A DNA stretch of 64,000 nt from the NCBI RefSeq assembly GCF_025060755.1, contig NZ_JANYUY010000020.1:1-64000 (forward strand), in the 5' to 3' direction. Position 1 is the first letter of the stretch, and each line of letters begins with the position of its first letter. The translations under genes and the position numbers were made by a program. The notes beneath the pieces are model-generated. The model saw nothing but the letters and a program-made list of their open reading frames with translations. It was not told the DNA's origin and made no database searches. Source of the stretch: Paenibacillus doosanensis. Lineage in GTDB: Bacteria > Bacillota > Bacilli > Paenibacillales > NBRC-103111. Of the stretch, positions 35,117-43,531 are shown piece by piece.

Positions 35117-35983
35117 TTACCCTTTCACGGAACCTACGAGCATGCCCTTGTCGAAGTACTTTTGGAAGAACGGATACATCACGATCATCGGCAGCGAAGC
35201 CATCACGACAACCGCCATTTTAACGGGAGGACCGAATTCGTAGCCGTTCGATACCGACTCCAAGGAATTTCCCGACTCCAGCACGATTTGACGCAAAAAG
35301 ACCTGCAGCGGAATCAGCTGCGAATCGCTGATGAAAAGAATCGCCTGAAAATACGAGTTCCAGTAAAATACGGCGTAAAAGACGATGAAGGTCGCTACCG
35401 AAGTCATCGACAACGGCAGCATAACCCGGAAAAACAGCATCCACTCGCCGCAGCCGTCCATCCGCGCCGCTTCCTCCAGCTCCTTGGGCGTATTCTGGAA
35501 AAAGCTGCGCATGACAATCAAGTTAAAAGGCAAAATCAAATTGTTCAGAAACAGCGACCAATACGTATTGAGCAGCCCCAGCTGGCTCGTTAGCAAATAC
35601 ATCGGAATGATCCCGCCGCTGAACAGCACGGTAAACACGACCATAATATTGAGCGTTTTCCTGCCCTTCAGCCATGTGCGGGATAGCCCGTAAGCCATCA
35701 GCGTCGTCGTCGAAATGCTGAGCGCCGTCCCGACGATCGTAATTTCGAACGCATTTTTAAACGAGGTCAGAAAGTTATGATTGTTAAACAAGTAACCGTA
35801 GGCATTCAGCGTCCAGGTCTCCGGGATCAGGAAGAAGCCTCTGGATAGCATCTCCTGTTTGGTGGAAAACGAGCTGAGCAGGACATACAAGCAAGGAAGC
35901 AGCACACCCAGCAAGACGACGGTCAGCACCGCGTAAACGAGCGCATCGAAGAAGGAAGCCTTCCGCAGCGTATAAGTTTTCAT
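35117..35983 (-). CDS. Carbohydrate ABC permease, LplC/YtcP type
   Basis: 288 residues from ATG 35983 with GGAGGGCG; the open frame upstream is shadow coding. Six membrane helices and the EAA loop ELEEAARMDGCGEWMLFFRVMLPLS. Ends YFDKGMLVGSVKG, the usual LplC tail. Pairs with the next upstream permease. Confidence 0.93.
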   Translation of the reverse strand: MKTYTLRKASFFDALVYAVLTVVLLGVLLPCLYVLLSSFSTKQEMLSRGFFLIPETWTLNAYGYLFNNHNFLTSFKNAFEITIVGTALSISTTTLMAYGLSRTWLKGRKTLNIMVVFTVLFSGGIIPMYLLTSQLGLLNTYWSLFLNNLILPFNLIVMRSFFQNTPKELEEAARMDGCGEWMLFFRVMLPLSMTSVATFIVFYAVFYWNSYFQAILFISDSQLIPLQVFLRQIVLESGNSLESVSNGYEFGPPVKMAVVVMASLPMIVMYPFFQKYFDKGMLVGSVKG

Positions 35984-35984
35984 A

Positions 35985-36938
35985 TTAATAGACGCCCTCC
36001 TCGCCGATCTTATGGGATGCGCGGTTTGCCATATAGACAAGCCCCAGCCCGATAAGCGCCTTAAACAGACCGACCGCCGTCGTGTAGCTAAACTCCGCCT
36101 GATTGATGCCGACGCGGTACACATACGTATCGAACACTTCGGAAACTTGAATATTCAGCGCATTTTGCAGCAGCAAAATATGCTCGAAGCCGGTATCCAT
36201 CACATGCCCGAGCCTCAGGATAAACAAGATAATAATGGTTGATCTCAGCGCCGGCAAGTTGATGTGCCAAATTTGGCGCAAGCGGCTCGCCCCGTCCACC
36301 CGGGCCGCCTCGTACAGCGTAGGGTCTACCGAAGCCAGCGCGGCGAGGAAGATGATCGCGCTCCAGCCCGCTTCCTTCCAGATGACCTGCAGCAAATACA
36401 AGGCGCGGAACGAATCGGGATTGGTCATAACGTCCAGGCGCTCGTAGCCCCATGTAGAAATAAGATTGTTAATGCCCCCGTCCTGGGTGGAGAACAGCAG
36501 CGCCGTTATGCTGACGATAACGACCCAGCTCAAAAAATGCGGAACGTACAGCAGCGTCTGCGCTCCCTTCTTGAACCACTTGAGCCTTACCTCATTCAGC
36601 AGAAGAGCCAGAACGATCGGCATCGGAAAAAACAAAAATAAATTCAAGCCGCTTATGATAAGCGTATTGCGGAATATCATCCAAAAATCGGGGTCCTGAA
36701 ACAGCGTCCCGAAATGGTCCAGTCCCACCCAAGGACTGCCCATAAATCCTTCAAACGGATCGTATTGCTGAAACGCAATGAGGATTCCGGCCATAGGAAC
36801 ATATTTGAATATAATAAAGAACAGAAAGCCCGGCAAAATCATCATATAGATCGGCAGCCCGCGCTTCCACTCGTACCAGCGGCTGCGAGCCGCCGTCTTG
36901 GTGCTCACTTTCTCCGGATGTACGGCAGCAGTTCCCAA
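35985..36938 (-). CDS. Carbohydrate ABC permease, LplB type
   Basis: 317 residues from a TTG at 36938 that has GGGAGG 8 nt before it; no ATG fits. Six membrane helices, EAA loop in LYEAARVDGASRLRQIWHINLPAL, C-terminus with SYTTAVGLFKALIGLGLVYMANRASH. No ATPase is coded nearby, as is normal for this type, which uses a shared MsmX-like ATPase. Confidence 0.92.
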   Translation of the reverse strand: MGTAAVHPEKVSTKTAARSRWYEWKRGLPIYMMILPGFLFFIIFKYVPMAGILIAFQQYDPFEGFMGSPWVGLDHFGTLFQDPDFWMIFRNTLIISGLNLFLFFPMPIVLALLLNEVRLKWFKKGAQTLLYVPHFLSWVVIVSITALLFSTQDGGINNLISTWGYERLDVMTNPDSFRALYLLQVIWKEAGWSAIIFLAALASVDPTLYEAARVDGASRLRQIWHINLPALRSTIIILFILRLGHVMDTGFEHILLLQNALNIQVSEVFDTYVYRVGINQAEFSYTTAVGLFKALIGLGLVYMANRASHKIGEEGVY

Positions 36939-37018
36939 GCGAATAACCTCCCTTTCATGTCGGAGAGACTCGGGAGAAGACGCCTCCGCCCTCCCCCGCT
37001 CCGGTCCCTCCTGCCCGT

Positions 37019-38554
37019 TTACTTCACCTTCTGGTATTCTTCGTTCATCTCTTGAATGATCTTGTCGCCGCCGCCGGCTTTCCAATCCGCAATCGCCTTA
37101 TCGATCGCATCCATAGGCTCTTGACCGGCAATGATCTTCACCATCGTATCCATCCACTTCTTGTCGATGTTAGTACCGAGCTTGATTGCCGTATCGGATA
37201 CGAGCCCTGCCGCCGCATCCTTGACCTTCACTTTTTCGTTGTTGTCGAAATACGTCTTGATCGTGTCCACTTCCTTCGGGTCCATCCACTTGTAGATCAG
37301 GAACATCGGATCGTAGCGCTTGAAAAACCAGCCTAGCAGCAGGAACTGGCGATCCTTCACCGATGCCTCGAGCTGCTCGTATTTCGTGTCGCTTATTTTC
37401 TTATAATGAACGCCTTCGATGCCGTGCTTGACGAAATCGTAGCCTTCGTCCGACAGCATATAGTCCATCAGCTTCAGAATACGCTGCTGCTTCTTGGCGT
37501 CGATTTTGGCGTTAATCGCAATCCGGTCTCCCGATGTCGTAGCGGGAATTCCGCTTTTGCCGTCCGGCCCCTTCGGAGGCATCAGTTGGGCAAGCTCCGC
37601 CTTGGGATCGGTCTTGAGCAGCGGGGGCAGCGTCTCCGTGTATAATTGCTGCGGATTCACATAGGCAATTCCCGACTTGCCTGCCTCCAGTTTATTCAAG
37701 GAATCGCGCGATTTCAAAATCGGCGAATCCTTGTCAAGCACTCCTTCGGCATAAGCCTTGCGCATGAATCCGATGAAATCCTTAAGCTCCTTGCTCTGGG
37801 TTTGCATCGGCGTCAGCTTGCCGTTCGCGTCCAGCGTCCAGTTGTTGGCAAGCCCGAAGCTTGCGGTCAAAAAGTTCGCCGTGCCGCCAAATCCGAACTT
37901 GCCGTTCGGACTAACCTCAAGCGAGAAGCCTACCGTGTCCTGCTTTCCGTTGCCGTCCGGGTCCTTCATAGCGAAGGCTTTGGCCACCTCGTAAAACTCG
38001 TCGATCGTCTCCGGCATCTTCAGCCCCAGCTTATCCAGCCAATCCTTACGGATCGCCAGCGAATCCCGCGCCTCCTGGTAATAGAACGGAATGCCGTAAT
38101 ACTTGCCCTTCGGATTGAACTGCTTCAGCGCATCTTCGGGGATATACTTCGTAATGTTCGGATATTTGCCAATTTCAGGAAGCACATCCATAAAAATATT
38201 TTTTCCCTGCCATTTGACGTATTCGGCGTTCGGCACATAGAACACATCCGGGAAATTGTTCGAAGCGGCCAACACGTTCAGCTTCTCCTGGTAGTTCGCG
38301 GACGGAACCCACTCAACCTTCAAATCGATGTTCAGACGCTTGTTGATCTCTTCGATCATCGGATGATTGGGGGCCCAGCCTCCCCCGGCATAGCTTCGCG
38401 TCATCAGATTAATTGTAATTTTTTCATTAGAATCGTCCGCCGCTCCCTTTCCGTTCCCTTCTTTGCTCTTGCCGGGATCGGAAGTGTTGGCGCAGCCGGC
38501 CAGCGCCGAGGCGAGAAGCGCAGCGGTTAAGGTCAGTGCCGTCATCGTTTTCAT
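37019..38554 (-). CDS. Extracellular solute-binding lipoprotein (LplA type)
   Basis: 511 residues. Signal with lipobox ALAGC (Cys20/21), then a mature part typical of family 1 sugar-binding proteins (NNFPDVFYVPNAEYVKW, DPDGNGKQDTVGF). Binds the imported oligosaccharide outside the membrane. Directly downstream of the second sulfatase (26-bp gap), so imported sugar and desulfation are co-expressed. Confidence 0.94.
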   Translation of the reverse strand: MKTMTALTLTAALLASALAGCANTSDPGKSKEGNGKGAADDSNEKITINLMTRSYAGGGWAPNHPMIEEINKRLNIDLKVEWVPSANYQEKLNVLAASNNFPDVFYVPNAEYVKWQGKNIFMDVLPEIGKYPNITKYIPEDALKQFNPKGKYYGIPFYYQEARDSLAIRKDWLDKLGLKMPETIDEFYEVAKAFAMKDPDGNGKQDTVGFSLEVSPNGKFGFGGTANFLTASFGLANNWTLDANGKLTPMQTQSKELKDFIGFMRKAYAEGVLDKDSPILKSRDSLNKLEAGKSGIAYVNPQQLYTETLPPLLKTDPKAELAQLMPPKGPDGKSGIPATTSGDRIAINAKIDAKKQQRILKLMDYMLSDEGYDFVKHGIEGVHYKKISDTKYEQLEASVKDRQFLLLGWFFKRYDPMFLIYKWMDPKEVDTIKTYFDNNEKVKVKDAAAGLVSDTAIKLGTNIDKKWMDTMVKIIAGQEPMDAIDKAIADWKAGGGDKIIQEMNEEYQKVK

Positions 38555-38580
38555 TATCTTAATAACCTCCCATAGCTTAA

Positions 38581-40068
38581 TTAGTGCTTTTCTCTGGAAT
38601 CTCTGACATGAGGCACGACATCGCAGGTTTCCTGATAGAAATCCAGCATCCGCTCCCTTAGTTCCTCCCTCACCCGGGCCAAAGAAGCGTCATGGATTCG
38701 GTTCTGCGTCTCCATAGGGTCCTGCTCCAGATCGTATAACTCATCCGTTTCGTAATACCGGCGGACGTACTTATATCGATGCGTCCGAATCATCGTCGCC
38801 TTCGTATGCTCGGGTCCCTCGCTTCGCTGCATTTGGCCGCGCGGCCAATATAACGTCGCAGGAGATTCATTGGCAGGCGCCGATTCGTTGCAGTGCGTCT
38901 CTCCGTGCAGCCGCCCTCCCTCGCAGAATACGGCATCCCGGTGCTCCGCCGTTTCCCCCTCGATCAAAGGAGCCAGCGATTTTCCGAAGAGCGTGTAATC
39001 CGGCGTAATTCCCGCATAATGGTGTACGGTGGCCGTCATGTCGATCAATTCGACGAGCGCGTCGGATACACCCGGCTTCACCTTTTCGGATGCAGGAGGC
39101 TTGACAATGAACGGAACGCGCGTCAAGCAGTCTTCGAACGTATTCTGGTTTTTCTCCACCAGGCCGTAATCCCCTGTGAAATCTCCGTGATCCGAGAAGA
39201 AAAATACCGCGGTGTCATCATAGATTCCCGCAGCTTTAAGCGCTTTCATCAACAAGCCGAACTGGTGATCCACACGCGCGCACATCCCATAATACGTCGC
39301 TCGAAGCTCCGCCCATCGCTCTTCGGACCAGCTCTGCATCTGGTACAGCTCGCGCAGACCGGATAAAATGGACGGCTTATCCTCGGACAGATATTCCGGA
39401 CGAATCCGTTCCGGGAGCAGCAACTTGTCGATAAGGTCGTACCAGGACTTCTCTACGGCATACGGCGGATGGGGATAAAGAATCGGCAAGTAGATGCATA
39501 GCGGCTGATCCGCCGGCGCGTTCTTGATGAAATCGATCGCTCCCAAAATATGGGCCCAGTCCGAATCGTAATACATATCTTCCCCTTGCGTGTCCAGCTC
39601 TCCCGCGAAGAACGAATAGTACTTATCGCTGCCGGGATCTCCGCGCCAGTTCCCTCCCGCTGCCTGGAATGCTCCGCCGAACATCGGGCGCGGCTTGCGT
39701 TCCGGCTCATACTTGATATCGCAATAGGCGTCAAAGCCGCTAGTAGGGGGAATCAGATCGTTCTTCCCGCCCCACCAGACAAAGTACCCTGCATCCTTCA
39801 GCGTCTTGAGCAGCACCGGCTCCTCGGGCCGCATCATATGGTACATCGTGCGGTGACCTCGGACATGCGGATACCAGCCCGACATAAAGGAGCAGCGGCT
39901 CGGGGTGCATACCGGATTTTGGCAAAAGGCGCTGCGGAACGACACAGCCTCCGTAGCGACAAGCTCATCCAAATGCGGCGTGACGGCAGCCGGGTTGCCC
40001 AAATGCCCCATAACGTCTCCGCGCCACTGATCGGGATTGAACAGGATCATATGAGGTTTCTTTTTCAA
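38581..40068 (-). CDS. Sulfatase, second
   Basis: 495 residues from a TTG at 40068 that has GGGGGGAG 8 nt before it. Formylglycine site CTPSRCSFMSGWYPH; metal residues in LFNPDQWRGD and FFSDHGDFTGDYGLVEKN; C-terminal EGPEH...THRYKYV and YDLEQDPMETQN. No signal peptide. First gene of the operon sulfatase-SBP-permeases-YesNM-sulfatase. The start ATG assumed further upstream has no site. Confidence 0.92.
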   Translation of the reverse strand: MKKKPHMILFNPDQWRGDVMGHLGNPAAVTPHLDELVATEAVSFRSAFCQNPVCTPSRCSFMSGWYPHVRGHRTMYHMMRPEEPVLLKTLKDAGYFVWWGGKNDLIPPTSGFDAYCDIKYEPERKPRPMFGGAFQAAGGNWRGDPGSDKYYSFFAGELDTQGEDMYYDSDWAHILGAIDFIKNAPADQPLCIYLPILYPHPPYAVEKSWYDLIDKLLLPERIRPEYLSEDKPSILSGLRELYQMQSWSEERWAELRATYYGMCARVDHQFGLLMKALKAAGIYDDTAVFFFSDHGDFTGDYGLVEKNQNTFEDCLTRVPFIVKPPASEKVKPGVSDALVELIDMTATVHHYAGITPDYTLFGKSLAPLIEGETAEHRDAVFCEGGRLHGETHCNESAPANESPATLYWPRGQMQRSEGPEHTKATMIRTHRYKYVRRYYETDELYDLEQDPMETQNRIHDASLARVREELRERMLDFYQETCDVVPHVRDSREKH

Positions 40069-40120
40069 TTGACTTGCTCCCCCCTGGGAATCTCGGATTG
40101 ATGTGTGTTGAAACAACTTA

Positions 40121-40126
40121 ACTATA
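40121..40126 (-). promoter_or_regulatory. -10 box of the second sulfatase promoter
   Basis: TATAGT on the minus strand, about 50 bp before the TTG. No clear -35; the 19-bp site ends 34 bp upstream, as expected for an activated promoter. Confidence 0.5.
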
Positions 40127-40140
40127 CCGTGAACACGGTA
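40125..40140. promoter_or_regulatory. Palindrome over the minus-strand -10
   Basis: TACCGTG, AA, CACGGTA: a perfect 16-bp palindrome overlapping the -10 box. It could be a repressor operator. Confidence 0.45.
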
Positions 40141-40160
40141 GGAAAGTCCTTAACGCATTA

Positions 40161-40179
40161 TCCGATTTGTTTGCATTTT
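40161..40179 (+). promoter_or_regulatory. Regulator site 1 of the sulfatase locus
   Basis: TCCGATTTGTTTGCATTTT. Matches site 2 (opposite strand) at 16 of 19 positions. Its near end is 34 bp from the minus -10 (40126). Confidence 0.6.
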
Positions 40180-40215
40180 TTCCGCGGATGCAAAGCGGGC
40201 GGGACAACTTGCGAT

Positions 40216-40234
40216 AATATGCGAATAAATCGGA
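40216..40234 (-). promoter_or_regulatory. Regulator site 2 of the sulfatase locus
   Basis: TCCGATTTATTCGCATATT on the minus strand, the inverted copy of site 1. Its near end is 33 bp from the plus -10 (40268). Confidence 0.6.
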
Positions 40235-40265
40235 AAATCCGCTAACGAATCCGCAGCCTCTCTTT

Positions 40266-40273
40266 GCTATACT
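40266..40273 (+). promoter_or_regulatory. -10 box of the third sulfatase promoter
   Basis: Extended -10 TGC-TATACT... (TATACT 40268-40273) about 38 bp before the start TTG. No good -35. Confidence 0.5.
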
Positions 40274-40310
40274 CGGGGATGACCTATAGATCAAGAAGGG
40301 ATGATGCCGA

Positions 40311-41708
40311 TTGAACCATCCGAATATTGTTATGATTATGGTTGATCAATTTCGAGCCGATTGGCTGAGCTGCGCGGGCGCCTCTTTCCTGGAGACGCCG
40401 AATATTGACCGGATTGCCGCAAACGGGATACGGTTCGTGAAGGCCGCGTGCAATAGTCCCGTCTGCGGACCGAGCCGCTGCTCGCTGGCCGCGGGGAAGT
40501 ACCCGCACCGGCTGGGGAACTTGGAGAACTTCGTGAACTTTCCCAATGATCAAGCCACCTATTATCAAGCTTTAAGACAAGCCGGCTACCGCGTGGGGAT
40601 CGTCGGGAAAAGCGATTTGCACAAGGGGGATCATTTCTACGGCATAAACGGCAATCTTCCGCTGATGTATCATCTCGGATTTACAGACCCGCATGAAACG
40701 GAAGGCAAGATGAACGCCGCGTTTCAACGAAATAACCTGATGAGCTTCGATATCGATCCCGGTAACGACGAGCATATCGCCGGGCCGTATCAGAACTACT
40801 TGCGAGAGCGGGGGCTGCTTACCGCCTTCGTTCAGGATTACAAGCAGCGCTTCGCGGATTGGAAATATTGGAACGCATGGCCGTCGCCGCTGCCCGCCGA
40901 GCATTTCCATGACAGCTACATCGGGCGCAAATCATGCGAGTTTATCGAACTGGCCGGCTCGGAAACACCGTGGCATTTATTTGTCAGCTTCGTCGGCCCG
41001 CATGATCCATGGGATGCCCCGGCATCATATGTAGACGTCTATAATCCGGATAGATTCCCCGCTTCCATTCAGGACGATCTCAGGAATAAACCGGAGTGGA
41101 TCAAGAAAAAGGCAAACAAACAAACGGGCGGGATGTCAGAGGAGGAGCTGCACCGGGTTAAGCGCCATTACGGGGCTGCTATCAAGCTTATTGACGACTG
41201 GGTAGGACATATTCTGGACACTTTGGAAGCCACGGGAGCGGCAGATCAAACGGTCGTCATATTTTGTGCGGATCACGGGGAAATGATGGGAGATCACGGT
41301 TTATTTCAGAAAAGCACGATGTATGAAGGCGCTTTGCGCATTCCGCTTATTATTGCCGACCCGCGGCAACCCCATGCCGGAACCAGCGATGCCTTGGCCG
41401 AGCTGATGGATTTGCATCCTACCATGTTGGAGCTGGCGGGCATAGAGCGTATGGAGAGTACATTGGACGGTAAATCGCTAGTTCCGCAGCTAAAGGGGGA
41501 ACAGGCGGAACATAAAGCTTATCAGTTTAGCGAGCTGAACAATACGCGCATGATCTTTGACGGAAGATACAAACTCATCGAAAATCATAATGACATCAAC
41601 GAATTATACGATCTGCAAGACGATCCGCAAGAGCTTATCAATTTGATCCCAGCTCGCCCGGAGCTGGTCCGGCCCTTAATGAAGCAGATGCAAGAGCTTA
41701 GAAAATAA
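40311..41708 (+). CDS. Sulfatase, third
   Basis: 465 residues from TTG 40311 with AAGGG 10 nt before; the ATG at 40301 is out of frame. Formylglycine site CGPSRCSLAAGKYPHRLG; metal residues in MIMVDQFRADWL and FCADHGEMMGDHGLFQKS; C-terminal YDLQDDPQELINL. Cytoplasmic (no signal). Sole plus-strand gene of the locus; divergent from the second sulfatase and probably co-regulated through the paired sites. Confidence 0.93.
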   Translation: MNHPNIVMIMVDQFRADWLSCAGASFLETPNIDRIAANGIRFVKAACNSPVCGPSRCSLAAGKYPHRLGNLENFVNFPNDQATYYQALRQAGYRVGIVGKSDLHKGDHFYGINGNLPLMYHLGFTDPHETEGKMNAAFQRNNLMSFDIDPGNDEHIAGPYQNYLRERGLLTAFVQDYKQRFADWKYWNAWPSPLPAEHFHDSYIGRKSCEFIELAGSETPWHLFVSFVGPHDPWDAPASYVDVYNPDRFPASIQDDLRNKPEWIKKKANKQTGGMSEEELHRVKRHYGAAIKLIDDWVGHILDTLEATGAADQTVVIFCADHGEMMGDHGLFQKSTMYEGALRIPLIIADPRQPHAGTSDALAELMDLHPTMLELAGIERMESTLDGKSLVPQLKGEQAEHKAYQFSELNNTRMIFDGRYKLIENHNDINELYDLQDDPQELINLIPARPELVRPLMKQMQELRK

Positions 41709-41757
41709 GCGGACATAGGCCGTTGATCTGTTTTTTCTCAGAATATAACAAGAAAAA

Positions 41758-41801
41758 ACCGCTTATTTGTTGGCTTTTAGCTGAACCCATCAATAAGCGG
41801 T
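41758..41801. terminator. Terminator after the third sulfatase
   Basis: ACCGCTTATT (41758-41767) pairs with AATAAGCGGT (41792-41801). T-rich on both flanks (TTTTTTCT before, TATTTG after), located between convergent genes. Confidence 0.7.
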
Positions 41802-41879
41802 ATTTGTGATTTCGCTATATTAATTCGTATTTAAATCAATATCGATCGGCTCACCGCCTGCCAACCTCTACTTGAACAT

Positions 41880-42305
41880 TTATAGCTTCAAATGAAACAC
41901 TTGCTGTGCCTTTACATTGTCATATCCAATCCTTTTATAAAACTCATGCGCTTCCTTTCTCTGATCGCTGGAACGCAGCCGAACGGCAGCATATCCTTTT
42001 TCTCTGGCCCATTGTTCACACTGACGCATCAGCTTCTCTCCGATTCCTTTGCGCCGATGGGCAGAATCAACAACCAATCCGCCAATTTCCGCAAACGCCG
42101 GGCTTTCCAATAAGTGCCTGCCATGAATATGCACCCATCCGGCGACGGAATTTTCCGTTTCCATCACGAAAACAGCATGATCCGCTTCATTGAAAATCTT
42201 GTCCAAGCGAGCTGCCATATCCTCCGGAGTAACTGTATAACCCAGTTGTTCTGATAAAGCCGATAAATGAGCAGCATCAGATAATTCCGCTTTCCTTATA
42301 AACAT
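41880..42305 (-). CDS. GNAT family N-acetyltransferase
   Basis: 141 residues from ATG 42305 (AAGGAG 12 nt before; the GTG at 42314 is too close). GNAT marks: FIRKAELSDAAHLSAL, VDSAHRRKGIGEKLMRQC (acetyl-CoA loop) and EAHEFYKRIGYDN. Target unknown. Base composition looks less GC-rich than the neighbours, and palindromes flank the gene on both sides. Confidence 0.85.
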   Translation of the reverse strand: MFIRKAELSDAAHLSALSEQLGYTVTPEDMAARLDKIFNEADHAVFVMETENSVAGWVHIHGRHLLESPAFAEIGGLVVDSAHRRKGIGEKLMRQCEQWAREKGYAAVRLRSSDQRKEAHEFYKRIGYDNVKAQQVFHLKL

Positions 42306-42353
42306 AATCGTCACCAGCTCCTTAAACGTTACATTCTTTGAATTTAAAAGACA

Positions 42354-42432
42354 AATTCCTCCTACTCATTAAGGTTGGTTATAACCCAATGAATAAGAGG
42401 AATTAGTTGGTTTACCAATAAGAATTTATTGG
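42354..42432. repeat. Two palindromes upstream of the GNAT gene
   Basis: AATTCCTC (42354-42361) with GAGGAATT (42397-42404) over an imperfect inner stem, and CCAATAA (42415-42421) with TTATTGG (42426-42432). Likely terminator of spo0A plus unknown function; the third related hairpin is at 41758. Confidence 0.5.
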
Positions 42433-42521
42433 CTTTCAAAAGCTATTAGTTGGTCTTTCCGTCTGGCTGTAAGCTGCTTCCAACTCCAAACCGCCTTGCT
42501 AATTCGTTACTCCTTCCCCTT

Positions 42522-43322
42522 TCACGACACCTTGTGCTCAATTCTCAGCTTATCCGCGACCATCGCAATGAATTCGCTATTGGTGGGTTTTGCTTTCGAG
42601 ATATTAATCGTGTAGCCGAATAAGTGACTGATGCTGTCGATGTTGCCGCGGGTCCAGGCGACTTCGATCGCGTGGCGAATGGCGCGCTCGACGCGGCTTG
42701 GCGTCGTTTTGTATTTTTCGGCAATGGCCGGATAGAGCGTTTTGGTGATCGCGCCCAAAATTTCGATGTTGTTATATACCATCGTAATCGCTTCGCGCAA
42801 ATATTGGTATCCTTTGATATGAGCCGGCACTCCGATTTCATGGATGATGGTCGTGATGTTAGCGTCAAGATTTTTGGTTTTCGGCAGCTGCACCACATTT
42901 GCTTTTGGAGAAGAATGCGTTGTTACCGATGTGGTCTGATTGTTAGAAACAAGCTGACGAATGCGATTCGTCAAAATTTCCATGTCAAACGGCTTCAGGA
43001 TATAATAGGAGGCGCCTAGCTGAACAGCTTTTTGCGTAATGTTCTCTTGGCCGAAAGCTGTAAGCATAATAATTTTGGGCTGCGGATGCAAATCCATTTC
43101 GCGCAGCTTCTCAAGTACTCCCAATCCGTCCAAATGAGGCATGATAATATCCAAAATGAGTACGTCCGGAATTCGATTTCCTTGCTCGATCAAACGAAGC
43201 ACGTCATTTCCGTTATATGCAACGCCCGTTACCTGCATGTCGTCTTGTTCATCGATAAATTCGGAAAGTAAATTCGTGAATTCGCGGTTGTCATCAGCCA
43301 ACAATACTTCGATCATTTGCAA
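42522..43322 (-). CDS. spo0A: Sporulation master regulator Spo0A
   Basis: 266 residues from a TTG at 43322 (GGAGG 8 nt before), which gives the family N-terminus [16 protein letters not shown]; the first ATG is 6 nt later with poor spacing. Receiver with the Asp in [12 protein letters not shown], flexible linker ([10 protein letters not shown]), and the DNA-binding Spo0A_C domain with [39 protein letters not shown] and [15 protein letters not shown]. Key switch to sporulation. Upstream region has sigma-H-like promoter and three 0A boxes. Confidence 0.97.
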   Translation of the reverse strand: MQMIEVLLADDNREFTNLLSEFIDEQDDMQVTGVAYNGNDVLRLIEQGNRIPDVLILDIIMPHLDGLGVLEKLREMDLHPQPKIIMLTAFGQENITQKAVQLGASYYILKPFDMEILTNRIRQLVSNNQTTSVTTHSSPKANVVQLPKTKNLDANITTIIHEIGVPAHIKGYQYLREAITMVYNNIEILGAITKTLYPAIAEKYKTTPSRVERAIRHAIEVAWTRGNIDSISHLFGYTINISKAKPTNSEFIAMVADKLRIEHKVS

Positions 43323-43379
43323 CGTAACATCCTCCTTCAAATGGCGACAAATAAGGTTTAGCATTTTTTACCTAAGTAT

Positions 43380-43408
43380 ACTTTCGACAATACGAATAAA
43401 ATTCCTTC
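43380..43408 (-). promoter_or_regulatory. Sigma-H-like promoter of spo0A
   Basis: GAAGGAATT (43400-43408) fits RnAGGAWWW fully; 11-bp spacer; GTCGAAAGT (43380-43388) compared with RnnGAATWW, seven of nine. B. subtilis spo0A has a sigma-H promoter. Confidence 0.65.
43383..43390 (-). promoter_or_regulatory. 0A box 1
   Basis: TTGTCGAA, perfect 0A box, overlapping the -10 of the sigma-H-like promoter. Confidence 0.6.
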
Positions 43409-43415
43409 TGTCGAA
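43408..43415 (+). promoter_or_regulatory. 0A box 2
   Basis: CTGTCGAA, core TGTCGAA, adjacent to the -35. Confidence 0.5.
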
Positions 43416-43483
43416 AATTATTTTTCTAGATTTTTTTTGATTTTTATCTTATAATAATTTATTTAATTCAAATAAATACAGAT

Positions 43484-43491
43484 TTCGACAA
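43484..43491 (-). promoter_or_regulatory. 0A box 3
   Basis: TTGTCGAA, perfect 0A box, about 100 bp upstream of the -10. Confidence 0.55.
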
Positions 43492-43531
43492 AAGCGGTCT
43501 TCGCTCTACAAAAAAGAAAAACTAAAGGCAA

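Noticed and set aside
40301-40310. ATG at 40301 as start of the third sulfatase
   Set aside because: It is out of frame with the sulfatase; the TTG at 40311 is used.
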